Part shown: one piece after another, positions 51,487 through 63,930 of the stretch
How the letters are laid out: each line of letters begins with the position of its first letter
Numbering within the stretch: the first letter of the stretch is position 1
From: Manduca sexta
Taxonomy: Eukaryota > Arthropoda > Insecta > Lepidoptera > Sphingidae
Reading direction: 5' to 3'
DNA length: 64,000 nucleotides
Assembly (NCBI RefSeq): GCF_014839805.1
Contig: NC_051123.1
Location: 12,196,727-12,260,726 of the forward strand
Notes under the pieces: generated by a model
Databases searched by the model: none
Told to the model about the DNA's origin: nothing
Seen by the model: only the letters and a program-made list of their open reading frames with translations
Translations under genes and position numbers: made by a program

Positions 51487-54400
51487 CCTAATTCTTGTTC
51501 GCAGTTCTGGTTGCGTGTATTTTTTACTCAGAATTAAAGAAATATTTTTTTAGAATGCAAAATAAGATATCGCTGGCAATTACAAGGTCATAAGTAAATT
51601 TTTACTTATGTTGGAAAAATAGGATTAAAAATTACAAAAGACGATAAGTTATTGTTTCCCCTTTAATTATGTTTTACTAAAATAGACATTATTATAACAT
51701 AGAATTTTGTAATAGTAAGCTAGTGATACCACTTCAAATCACCGTTTTATGTAATTGTAATCAAAATTATAAGTTTAACAATAATATGCAGTGGAACATC
51801 CACTTATAAATTTTGTCAAAGCAATTACCACCCATAATTGTAACATGTTTCAATAATCAAATGATCATTATCCCAAAACTATAAATAAGGTACCAGGCGC
51901 CCATGTCCCCGAGAGGGTAGAGGGCGGACGTCCGGACTCCGGTCAACTTGTCTATACCAAGTATTTATTGAGTTGTGGTCAACCAAAAGTATTTTATTGT
52001 TCAGTTATACCCTTTTGTTGGGGTGCTTCCAGCTTTCTTGCACACAACTCCAATACAATTTAGACTTTATCTGTATTGAATTTAGGTTGTGTTTCGTCTA
52101 ATAGCGGTGTTATCTGAAGTCTTTTACGATATGTGCAAAGGATAATAAGATGAGTGGCGATGGTGACAAGGTTGGTATTCGAATGCGATACACTCGGTGG
52201 TCAAGGTACTATTAATTGCAGTTTAAAATGTTTTTGTTTGCAAATGCGTTAATTAGGTTCGTACGACTGAGTTTCGTGCCCGGTTTTACTTGTTTAATCG
52301 CTTAATTTGATCCCAAATTGACCAATATGTTTAGGGTCCAACATTTACTTATACATTTGAATGACGGTAGAATTTACCCGAGATTTTAATTTAGAAATTA
52401 AACAAAACCTTATAAAAAACTTAATTTAAGTATATAATATGTTATAAATGAAAGTCTCCAAAAGCTGTCTGTACTTGATCGATTTTCTCAAAATCTATTG
52501 AATGGATTTTTATGGAATTTGGCATAGTGATAGTTTTAGACCCTGGGAAGGTTATTGTTTCTATCCCGGAAAATACTCCACGCAAGCGAAGTTGCGAGCA
52601 AAAGCTAGTACTAAAATTTATAATTTTTTTTTCGGACCATACAATTTGTCTAACACAACCTACAACCTTTTGGTTCTCAGAAACCTCACCCTCCCATGTA
52701 TTATGTACTTTTAGTCTATATACTAATTCCGGTCCCATACAAACAAATGCAAACTTTCGTACGAAACATAAATCTCAGTATAGATCGCAATAAATTCCAC
52801 AAAAACCATTAAAACGAGTATTAAATAACTAATGGCCGCGTAATAGAAGACTACGGCAACAGGTGGCGGGAATCAAACCTGCTGACTGACAGTAAGCGGG
52901 CACAGCCGGCGCTCATCGGTTATTCTTAGATTGACTTCCAATATAAAGTGTTTTGAAAGATTCAACGGTATAGGTGAATAGATTGAGGATTGTTAGTTGT
53001 TATCGCTGTGCTGGTTGATGGGAGTCGTATGCGATACGGGTGACGGTAGAGTTAATAATTAATCTTATAACATAACATCCTAACTCTACATTTGCGGTTG
53101 GAAGAAATTACAAACATTTGTCCAACAAACGACCGGGACAAATATTTGCGGATCACATAAAAATTTGTCCCGTACGAAATTTGTCGTCAACGACTCTCAC
53201 TCACATCGTTCTCTTTTCAAATTCGTGTCTAAGAAAAAATAAAAAACGAAATTCAAAAAAAGAACACCGATAAAAATAAAATATTCAAATATAATATCAG
53301 AATCAATCGCGAGGGGAGACAGAATGGACGTATCATCCGATTTCCGAATTCGAATTCCGCCCCCGCCGGATGTGCGTTGAGCGGGAAAATGGGCGGAAGT
53401 TTCACACCGGGGCGAAAAAATCACCGAAGAATGCCGCGATATTTGCATGCGAAAGGGCACTTTTGTGCACGGATCGGTTGTAAATTTGTCACTTTGTCAA
53501 TGACTACAATGTTTGACACTTTTGTCATGCTAATCATGTTTCTTTGCGGCGGGGTTTTAAGAGATTTTCGGCTTGTTTTTGATATTCGATGTTTGTTATT
53601 GAATGAGATTTGCAGCAAAATGAACCTTATACGTTGTTACATCAGACAAGTGTGAGAAATATATTATTTCTTGATATTTTTTCTTACATTGCAGACTAAG
53701 TACTTATACCAATCCAGTATAGTGGAAAGCATGATTTAGATACTTGTCGAGTACGAATAGTCACGTACACGAATACTATTAGGTTTTCGGGTGTATTTAT
53801 TACTCATAATTAATAGTCCATAGTCTAAATGAGGCATTGAAATCTACTAGCCCAGTCAAATGATTCCTAACAGCATTGTTAGACATACGATGTAGCGATA
53901 TGTTTAGAAGTGCATTATCTTCAAGACGCAACCTTGAAATTAATATAATATCTAAAGTCCTAACAGCGCTTTAATTAGATCCAAACGGCATGCCATTGCC
54001 CTTATTAACAGTTGAGAGTTGAGACTATCGCAATGCTGATAGTAATTTGCATTCAGTGATAATACTAGGATTCTTACTGCGTGTATATTGCGAAATATAA
54101 AATTAATGTTTGTACTGAACTCTAATTGAAATCATGATTTTATTATACTTTTTGCATGTTTGATTTACAAAAATAATTAAAAAAAGTAAATATAAAACAC
54201 ATTCTTAATTTAAAATAATGTGGAAACAAACATTTCGACGTTATCAATCACGCGGCCCAATATTCCAAATTTAAAAAAATAGAAAAGCCGAAAACGAATT
54301 CCAAATTCAAAAACCGCCGAGTAATTAGACAGGTGATTCGCTAATTCGCGAAAAGAACGCCTTGATACGGCCGCCTTATTCCGATAAGTCGACGGGTAAG

Positions 54401-54653
54401 TCGACAGTCGAACCTGTGGGAACGTCACGTAGAGCGATCGGCATTCGTACAAAAAGTGGCGCGGCGCGCGATAGCCGCGTCGGAATAAAAACCTTTTTGC
54501 GGTACACTCGCAGTCACGGTTGATATTGAGCTCTTGTGCTCTAGGTGCCATAATGGCCGGCCGTGTAAACTCGTCAAGTAATTGTTTAGTATTGTTTGAT
54601 ATTGTTTTACTGTATGGCTTCTTTGGCATTTTGTTCTGACGTAATGTTTTGAA
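51487..54653. other. Intronic DNA with one Helitron
   Basis: Besides the Helitron at 52436 it holds a cluster of AAATTTGTCC-like words at 53115-53185 and two inverted-orientation copies of the dispersed motif at 54262 and 54295. A tRNA-like GGTTTGATTCCC (minus strand near 52870) stands alone. Minus-strand open frame 54210-54629 is not accepted as a gene. Confidence 0.45.
52436..52608 (+). mobile_element. Non-autonomous Helitron, Lep1-like, internally shortened
   Basis: It shares AAAGCTGTCTGTA, TCAAAATCTATTGAATGG, GACCCTGGGAAGGTTAT and the 3' end GCGAGCAAAAGCTAG before T with the copies at 690 and 7730. The middle is shortened compared with the 7730 copy. It is non-coding. Confidence 0.75.
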
Positions 54654-54760
54654 TGCCTTGATGACGTAGTTGGATTGCGTGCGCAGTACGTCATCGCTTG
54701 AGGTCCCGGGTTCGAATCCCAGATGGCAAAGTGATATTGGGTATTTCTGCTATAAATATT
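54654..54760 (+). mobile_element. tRNA-derived SINE head (family A), 3' truncated
   Basis: The head holds TTGATGACGTAGTTGGATTG and the B box in CCCGGGTTCGAATCCCAG; the body stops soon after AAAGTGATATTGGGT. Confidence 0.75.
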
Positions 54761-55130
54761 CGTATATATTACACATTAAATCAAAACCAATATTTCGATT
54801 CTTATGAAATCTCAAAAAGGATCAACACTGTCTATCGTTCTAATCTAATAACCAATTATCGAACAAAGCCCTTCGATATTCAGTAGCGGCCGACAAAAAA
54901 CAAGACGATTACGAAAACATTCTTCTAGGAAGAACAGACGCCACAGGTGGGGGCTATTCTCACGTGTTCGACATTTATGTCATTATCTAATGTTGGGATT
55001 GATTATTAAGTAGGTAACTATAGTCTGAATATATGTTGTATTATTATGTTGTGTATGGATTAGCTAGGTATAGCAGCTAGAACTTAAAAATTGATATTAG
55101 AATTCTCACTTGGAAATTATCTCCACTGCA

Positions 55131-55325
55131 CTGGTAAGCGGAGTGCGGTCCAATAGAATGTCGACTGACGAGAGATGATTACCCCTCGACAATTGCAGTT
55201 ATGCTCGCCTGTTGGAACCGGATATATAGAGGCCGATCCCGAAACGCGACACACTTGGCCACTATGGCGGGTTTTAACACCTTGTGTGTGGTCGCGATCC
55301 GGACGGCTATAAAATATATCCTATT
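55131..55325 (+). repeat. Dispersed repeat family B copy
   Basis: Same block order as the 46795 copy: GTCCAATAGAATGTCGACTG, GCCTGTTGGAACCGGATATA, ACTATGGCGGGTTTTAACAC. It is followed within about 45 bp by a family C tail. Confidence 0.85.
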
Positions 55326-55364
55326 AGCAAAGTTTATCTAGAAGTCAATTTGTACCTTTGTAAT

Positions 55365-55460
55365 TTACGGTGTTGGTGGTGTTTCTACTGTTTATGGGCG
55401 ATCATATCACATACCGTCAGGCGAATGGCAAGCTCCTTTCGTCATTCAAAGCAATAAAAA
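55365..55460 (+). repeat. Truncated LINE-like 3' tail (family C)
   Basis: Only the last part is present: TTTCTACTGTTTATGGGCGA, ACCGTCAGGCGAATGGCAAG and TCATTCAAAGCAATAAAAAA. 5' truncation is normal for LINE copies. Confidence 0.75.
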
Positions 55461-58400
55461 AATGACAATAATAAGAGACACAGTTTTTATGGAAACTTAG
55501 CATTGAACGTACAACCTTTCAAGACGTTACAATAACCGAAACAAGTAACCGAATCGCACCCGCGGACGATGCTCGTGGTGTGGGGAGTGTTCGCCCCTCG
55601 GCCTGAGGTCACGGCCGCGGCCCGCTGTGGCATTGTATGTACTGAGGTACTGTGGAAGGAAACACCACTCACATTGTAAAGGCAAAAACTGGACCTTCTG
55701 TATTGATATATTGACGTACCTTCTGGATGTTATTTTCGTTATTCGGTGAATTTTGTTTGTCATTTTTGAGGACAGGGTTTGTATATTTTTATCTTTCATT
55801 TCGCAGGAAAATATTTTTGAAAAATTTTTTTTAAATAAAATTTTAGCTGTAAAAAGATTTCTAAGCAAAACTCACGAATTAAAATATAATTCACGGAATA
55901 AGGCGGTATAAAAATTTAAATAAAGAATCCATTTGAATTATTCTTACACAATATTTTTTTAATAAGTACCAGCCAGTTCGACACCTGAAAAGCAAAAGGA
56001 AACTATAACTAAAAAGGTTCTAATTGTGTCCAAGTGGGAACGTCCGTTTCCCAAGGCGGTGCGCTCAAAGCGAATGCAATTTTGACAATTAAAATGTCGC
56101 GAATCGCTCACGTCGCTGTCCTTGAGAGGAATCTTGGACTGGTCGGACGATTGGCTGTGATTTTAGTAATTGTAAGATGGCTGTAAAAGCTATTGAAGGT
56201 TTTTGGTGGGTTTCTGTACTGTACAAAGTGACTTAACTGCAGCTGGTGTTAAGTGCAGTGCAGTTCAAAATGACAGCTACAAACATTATCTCGATAGGGT
56301 TACTATTATTATTGTTATTCTTTCAATATTATGGATGCACTGGACTTTAAAAGTAAACATTTCCGAAGAATGGGGAAATCATTTCCAAATCGGCTTATAT
56401 TTTTAGTACAGTAATGAAAATAAGATTTGGACTTAGGCTGATGTTGACAGCGAACAAAACCTCACCGATGAAGCAATCCCCATTACAAAATCATTTAACG
56501 ACATATCAACCGAAATTAAAATAACAATTTTACGACATAATTTTCATAAACTATAAAAAATCATCAATTTGTTATATCTACATGTTTAAAACTATCGTTT
56601 AGTTTTAAAATGTCGTAAATAAGTTGTTTTGGTCGTAATATCGGAAACCTTTTCTCGATTCCAATTCTGGTCGCTCGTGGTCACCGAAATAAGTCACCTT
56701 TTATGTGGTCGTAAAAATTTACTACCACACTATTCCCCGATCGATTTAAAATCGAATATCGGACGGGGAAATAATTAAAACGATCACATAATCGTCTTAA
56801 ATCGTAAATTTTGGTGGATTTTGAAAAAAACAGCTATAAAATGTAATTTGTATCGCGTCTATAAATTTTGTTCTACGATGGTGACGTTCGGGAAGTGGCC
56901 GCTTTATATCTGGATTATTTATTTGGTGAAATGTTTTTATCGAAAGATATCTGAATTTACAGATAATACTTCTATTTTAATAGAATCTTTAATTCATTTA
57001 GGTTGGAATTGCTAAACCAATTTCGTTGAATTGAAGTAGCAGTTTCTTAAGCAGCTTCCCTGCTGTGCCGTAGAGGTCGATTTGGACTTGATATTTAATT
57101 TATGCATTTATGCCAAGGTCACATTGTGCTTATTTGATTTCACAAACTTCCAGGAGAAAATGATGATCCTTCAATGGTGTTTGTATGTGTAGTAAAAAAA
57201 TTACATTTTTGAACTTGCATTTCGCTGCAGTCTACTAAAAAACCTGTTTTTTATTAATTTCATGACACTATCTTTCATATTCTATATCGTTCTTTCAAAT
57301 AGAATATTGGCAGAGTATCTTTATTATATAAGACGCTTGAGTTACGAAGTACGCAGTATCCTTGTTCCCAGCGAACTCCCGGTCGGAGACGAATCGAGTT
57401 CAATTGGCTAACGATTGATTATTCAATCAAAACAGATTGATAGGCATTATCGGATAATAGGCGAACAACGGAGAGGACGCATGCACGGCTCTGCATATGA
57501 GCAAGACGTAAAAATAGATCTGACCCTAATACCATTTGACGGTTACGCTTTTTGCATTCTGATTTGTAACTGTATTCGAATATTGAATCAATTGCAGTTT
57601 GACAAACAGTTTAGACGTTCTAAATTCAAATTATTCGAATGATTTTCTTAGATTAAAACTATTTATGAAATGGTGGAAGTTTGAATTTCAAAATAAGAAT
57701 CACATTCTAAATTTAAAAACTACACAGAACTCCTACATGATAACCGACACGTTTAGAATGACAATCCCTTTAAAAATGGAATCAATCCAAACGGGCCGCA
57801 TCCAAAACCAATAAAGTACAAGATTTCCGCGCGGCTTGGGGTGACGTCTCACTTAACGCCGCGCCGACGTGATCCGTTTGCAAAAAATCTCTAAGCACCT
57901 CTTTACCTGTGTCGGAGGGCCAAGTTTTTCCTCCTCCTTGTAAACAACGGATAAAACTCGTCGAATCTTGAAAGTTTTCGATCGTGTTCGCTTGTTTCAA
58001 TTTGTTCGCTATTGTGACTTGCGGTTGAGATTAGGTTGGCGCAACGTGGTTTTGGGTGAAAAGTATTTATTTAGTTAAAATTTATTTTTCATTTCTGTTT
58101 TTGCTTTATAAATAAATAAAGTTTTTTTTATCCATTGTGTATTATAAATAATGCTTATTTGGTTTATTTTTCACACCCTCAAACCATTTTTTGTCTGGAA
58201 TCGATATTTCCGTGGCGATCCCAGTGAAGTGCTAACTTGAGGACCCGTTTAGCGTTTGAATATTTTATATCCGCCGATACACTAATACGGCCATGTCGAT
58301 GCTAATCAATTTTACTACTCCACATCCTGTATAGAGGGTGCTGGTGGAACCATAGACAAATTGGTAAAAACTATAGAGACTTGACCATATTAGGTAGTAT

Positions 58401-59471
58401 TTTTTTTATTATAATGGGAGTATTTGAAATAAATTATTAGAAAAAGTTTGGTATATTTACATTTATTTTAACTACCAAACTAAAAACTATGAAAATAGCA
58501 GAGGACAACAAAATCTCTAAAACAATATTCCATAAGCAATGTCGGGTATACTTCGGGAACTGTCTCATTGTCACTTCCACTTATCTAAACATAGGAAAAA
58601 CAACAGTAGTAAAAGCATCCCTTTGCTGTACCACCCTGTTAAGTGTAGATCACACACCGAGTCAATAAAACGCGTTGGTTTCCCTTCCGAACTACTATTA
58701 AACCATTCTTTTGATGTTTTTACTATACCGCCGGGATCGCTAAATTGACTACTCACTCGGTATAGACCTTTTTTGTCTCCCTCCCTTTATGTCGTGTGTC
58801 ACTTTTATTATTCTAAGTTTTGCATAGATGTGTTCTACTTTTTCACCCTTATACGGTTTTATAGAGATATTCAACAAGAAAAACGTAAATAATATGTGTT
58901 TAAGAAAATAAAAAAGTATTTTGTTCAGCGAAACGCAATGGCTAATGAAGTACAGATAAAAAGAAGCACGGAGCAATAATTGATACAAATTACCTTTGCC
59001 ATCATTGAACCGTTAAAAAAATAAATTGAAATAAAAAAATAAGCGACAGGGCATAGACAACGGGCACACGTCCCTACCGCCGGAGACGTGGCCAATGGTA
59101 ACAAATTAATAATTAATTTTCACGCGCGGCAAGCAAACGCCGAAGTTGGGGGCATTTCGATCTCGTTTTGTTCAAATTCAAAATTCATCCGACGCGTTCC
59201 AAAGTTGAAAAATTGTCTCTGCCCTTTGTTTTGTTCCTTCCGCGGCTTCGGCTGCTATCGATTTGTCGTATTATCAATGGTTTGTCGTATTCTGTATTTG
59301 AAATTGATATGTGTTTTTAAATTATTGAAATTTGAATTTAGAAGACAGGACAGTTCTTAAAGTCGACATGCCAGTTACAAATAGCGTTCAGAACACGCGA
59401 CACGCTATTCTCGAACGTATAAAGTCAGCAATATCCATTAGTGAAAGATGTAGTTTGAAATATATTTTAAA
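55461..59471. other. Unique intronic DNA with two GC-rich patches
   Basis: GC-rich patches lie at 55556-55645 and 57820-57925; each overlaps a short protein-like frame without recognisable domain. Dispersed-motif copies at 57615, 57704 and 59324. No transposon recognised. Confidence 0.45.
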
Positions 59472-60215
59472 CTAGCTTTTGCTCGCGGCTTCGCCCGCGT
59501 GAAGGTGTTTTCCAGGATAAAATTCCACTGTTTGATAAAAGTCTTGCTACATATTTTCCCGGTACTTATAGGTTCAAACTAATTTTATCCCCAATCTATA
59601 ATTTCAGTTCAATCAGTCGAAAAGCTAAGAACATTTATACAAACTTTCATCCCCTATTTTATCCCCTTAAGGGTAGAATTTATCAAAATCCTTTCTTAGG
59701 GGATGCCTACGTCATAGTAGCTTTATGCATGTAAAGTCTTAGCCCGATCCGTCCAATGGTTTGGGCTGTTCCTTGATATATCACTGTCAGTCATCTTTGA
59801 GTTATATATTATATTAACAACTGAAGTTAGCTAAAATTGAGTTTCTCGAAGCCGACCACTGTTTATGTACTATGTATTTTGAGACTATGCAATTTTGTCG
59901 CGTTCGCGATTCACTTTCACTTTTGTTGAGTTTCAGAACGCGATATTAGATACTCCAACGCGCACGCGAATTTGAACTTTATGCAGCGGTAATAAATTAC
60001 AAATTGACTCTCCATTTTATTTAGAAAACGTTTGTATGGGAAATAGAAAAATGCTGTTTTGAGGATTTTCCCGGCAATTATTCGAATTTTTCTCACCTTT
60101 TAAACCTTCCCTAGACCTCCACGAGTAATTCAAGACCAAGATAAGATAAATCCGTTCAGCCGTTCTCGAGTTTTAGCGAGACTAACGAACAGCAATTCAT
60201 TTTTATATATATAGA
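59472..60215 (-). mobile_element. Large non-autonomous Helitron, 744 bp
   Basis: Read on the minus strand it starts TCTATATATATAAAAATG after an A (near 60215) and ends with the hairpin CGCGGGCGAAGCCGCG, GCAAAAGCTAG before T (near 59472). The interior carries familiar Helitron phrases such as AACGGCTGAACGGATTTATC near the 5' end and a TTTATCCTGGAAAACACC block near the 3' end. I see no Rep/helicase frame. It is the longest transposon in the window with both ends intact. Confidence 0.8.
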
Positions 60216-63200
60216 TGGACCACGTATATCAAAGGTTGTTTAAAACTATTCATTCGGCCTTTTTGTATATTTTTGTAGGAGTTTTGATAGATGTCTGTCA
60301 GTCAATAAATTATCTAAAGGCTCTATTAAACTTTACTTACTATGTTCCTCTTACAGAGACGTAATGTTAGTTACCTGAAAATAAAAATAAAAAATTATTG
60401 CATGTCAAATTTGTAAGTACAATTATCAAGAGGTTTCCTTTATTTCCAACAAGCATTAAGATCGTGAAACTATAAAACTAATTATAGCGAGATATCGTAC
60501 TTTACAGGATTTCTACACAAGTCTCCGATGCGGGTTTGCTCGTAAAATTAATTCAAATAACATTAATATTGTTTTACGACCTTTGAATTTATTTTATAAC
60601 TAACATAAACGTTACCTCCGATAATGTAAACCATATATTTATGTGATGTAGATTTTTATTGGATATTTTAAATTATTGTTGGATTAAGAAATAATGATTA
60701 CCACGATTATTGTGAATTGATACAAAAATCATTAATATTTTAGATTATTAAATGCTATTGATATCAAATTACGGTTATCGAAAGCATTTCCATGCAACAA
60801 CTGTTATCTATACATAAATATGCAAATATTGTAGTTAGCATAAATATCGACATTCTTGACATATTAATGCCTAAAACATGCTCGTGGACATGCATTATTC
60901 AAAAAACTTATTAATTCTTTAAAAAAATAAAGAAGCAGAACAACTCATAATCAAAGTATTCTTATTGCCCATAATGCTAGAAGCCTATTAACAAAGTTAT
61001 TAATATTGAAATACTTTATAGATCACCAAACGATACACTGCCCACGAATCCAATAAAAAATAACGTTAATTATCAAAACAAGAACTCAAGTATCGGGGAC
61101 ATTAAATAAAAAGATTTTATAACACTATAAATAACTATAAAAACACAATAAAATAGTTTACTTGTGTGTGATCGATACATAACGATTTTTATCGCCATTT
61201 TTATGAGCCGGCGATGGGAAGCCGAATGGTCGATTCCACTTCATTATGTGCCTCTAAACAATAAAATATTATTTTATTAGTTGTTGAAAAAAGTTACTAA
61301 ATGAGACGGCATTTTGTCTTTTTTAAATTGTGTAATCCCCCGGGAGCCATACTGTATTACGGAAAATATCTTATGTTTTAGATATCTAACGAACTCGACC
61401 CACATTGTAATACAAATCTGTGGCTAATAGGCCCACAACACGCAACTGACGTTTTTGAGAAATAATAATCAGGATAGTAAAAAATGTGGTCAGCTTTTTT
61501 TTATTAAATAAGCTGTGACAAAAAACCTCGGTAAATTATTCAACGCGTTTCCGAACGCATGCAAATGTCATCATTGAAAGACAATAGTTTTGTTTTTTTA
61601 TAAAAAACAACACGCAACATGTCAATAAGCGTGCTGGCTGGAAAACAGAAGGCCTTTTTGAATTTCGAATCGATCCTTTCACACTTGGAACAAGCGGCCA
61701 CGACGGTTGATTTCCGTTCTTAATTCAAACAGGAGCTTCTTTTAAGAACGTTTTTCTTTTCAACCAGTGTTCTCAATGAGACGTTAACGCGCGGAACCCG
61801 ATCGGTAATTTGAATACCGATTTCGAATTTCGAACATAGATTCATTCGATAAGTGACCTCGTTTATCGTAAAGGATATTGCTTATTTTCTATACCAATAC
61901 GTATTGAACGAACCTCGGGAAGCGCAAGGTTTTTTGTTTGCATTGATTGGTTCGAATGTCAGCTATTTTGTGAGTCGATCGTGTGACGGCCACTTTGTGT
62001 ATGGCGTTCGGAAGTCGTGTTTCTTCATTGACTATCGTTTTATGGAAATTCGATGTATTATTTAAATATTTTACCCGTTTGTCTATTCGTCGCTTAGTGT
62101 CTTATCGTATGTTAGTTTGAATACTTTATTACTTTATCAGTTTGTGCGTTGACCGTTTTTTCTTTGTATGTTGGACCCTTTTATAGTATTTATGTCATAA
62201 TATATAGTATCGGTAATATATCTTTATATTCGTTTTATTTATTGTTTTTTAGATTAATGTTACTATACCGTCGGTGTTACTTTGTTATATTAGATATTGA
62301 GTTAATCATCTCAAATAATAAAAACATCTTTTATCAAGAATATTAAACACGTATGTATGCGAATTACAAATTCTATTTTAATTGGTTAATAAAATCGATA
62401 AAGAAGGATTTTATTTCTAATCGATTTTAAACCGGACCTGTGATTCTTTATGTAGGAACAAGTGCCCGGTACTGAGAACTGCATATCTCACAAATCTGAG
62501 ATTTGTCGATACGCGCGTTTGTTTATTGCTTTTGAGCAGACGGGATGTGATATCTGGCGTTTAATAAGCTGAATTAACATAATATTTTAATTAGTGCATG
62601 GTAATGTTTTTATCGACTTGCGTTCTGTATATCGATATGTCATTAACTTTAAGACATTGGTTGAGAGCTGACAAATTTAAGATTTCATTCAATTCTGATA
62701 ACTTCAACCATTTACAGCAAAAAGGCGTGTAAAATAAACTCGAAATTGCACTATAATTAATTGCGTTAATATTTTACGAAAAATCACATGTTATGTCGCA
62801 AAAGAATCTCGTCATTCAGCCAAACATATTAAAAAAGCAAAACAAAAAAAATAAGAAAGTGGAAAAAAATTCACGATGAATACAAAGAGAAAAACTTTTC
62901 AAACCGACGACAATCGTAAAACAAATAAAGCGCGAACAGCTCGTAAATATAGCAGCGGTAACGCATCCGATCGCGAACGCGACTCGTCTTACAGATTAGA
63001 AAATAAAATCTATAAAACTCATAAAGTGTTCATAAACACGATGGAGGCAATAAAAAAACGCACGCACACCGCCACATTCACTCATGCACACGCTCATCCG
63101 TACACTCACTCGCTCCCGTACACTCACACAGGCGCCCGCGCATACGATGTCGTACTTTGTCAGCTGTCGCGCGCTATTTCGGAACGCGCGTTTGAAAATC

Positions 63201-63729
63201 GAACTCTATCGAACCAGAGGGGGGATATCTACGATTTTAAATTTAGAACGTTTTTTTTTCTCGTTTTCGTTTCGTATTTCGAATGCTCGTTTGATTGGAA
63301 AAGAAGCGTTTATTTACGGCCAGTGTTATGTTGGAACTGGCAAACTGAAAAATTCCTGATATTTTCCTCCAACTGTTTTGTGTGTATCTGAATTGAATGA
63401 TCGTTAAATTGAGAGGAATGAACACTTACACCTACAAGAGTAGGTCGAATTTAAAAAAACTGTGATTTATTTTCACATTGTCAAAATGACATGACATTTA
63501 TTCTAAAAGCTTAGTTTTGTTTTTGAAAATAGTAAATGTTTTTTTTTGAAAGCGTATAAACTGAGTACCTACTGTAGATTACTATTAATTTCAGTGACAA
63601 ATTGTAAGATTTTTCAAACAAACCACCACCTGATAAATGACTCTACATCTTTAACAACTCTACAATCGTCGATGACGGTTAAAAATTAGGCTTTTTTAGG
63701 CTCTATTTTATATTGAACTTATCTTACTA
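60216..63729. other. Unique AT-rich intronic DNA
   Basis: Strongly A+T rich at 60.4-61.3 kb and 62.1-62.9 kb. Dispersed-motif copies at 61.80 and 63.235 kb. CA-rich simple repeat at 63.06 kb. No exon recognised. Confidence 0.5.
63058..63150 (+). repeat. Degenerate CA-rich simple repeat
   Basis: Variants of CACT, CACG and CACA repeat through this stretch (GCACGCACACC, TACACTCACTCGCT, TACACTCACACAG). It gives rise to the His/Thr-rich part of a 171-codon open frame that I do not accept as a gene. Confidence 0.75.
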
Positions 63730-63930
63730 TCCGTCCGCGTGAAGTTTTTTGGGATAAAAGTACCATTTTATATTTTCATAGATTGTTGAAAAATGGCCTA
63801 CAGAACTCAGGAGTAATGAAGCTTTCGAGTAGTGAAAGAATTTTCAAAATAACTTTAGTCTTTCTGGAGATTAGCATCTACAAGCAATGAAACTCATAAA
63901 TATTAATTATATTAGTATAGATAGTTACAA
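63730..63930 (+). repeat. Eroded transposon fragment, possibly Helitron-related
   Basis: TCCGCGTGAAGTTTTTTGGG and ATAAAAGTACCATTTTATAT recall the reversed Helitron 3' body (as at 59500); GGAGATTAGCATCTACAAGC resembles the phrase at 31230. The stretch ends TTAGTATAGATAG, a typical end of such elements. Confidence 0.45.

Noticed and set aside
54210..54629. 139-codon open frame on the minus strand
   Set aside because: No domain recognised; two copies of the dispersed motif are translated within it (FEFGI, FKFGI), which argues for non-coding DNA.
54700..54722. tRNA gene suggested by the GGTTCGAATCC box (also 47583, 7300, 5360)
   Set aside because: Only the tRNA-like head of a SINE; no full cloverleaf, and SINE body follows.
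62876..63391. 171-codon open frame on the plus strand
   Set aside because: It is the longest frame in the window, but it crosses a CA-rich simple repeat and a dispersed-motif copy, has no recognisable domain and no splice or promoter context, so I treat it as chance.
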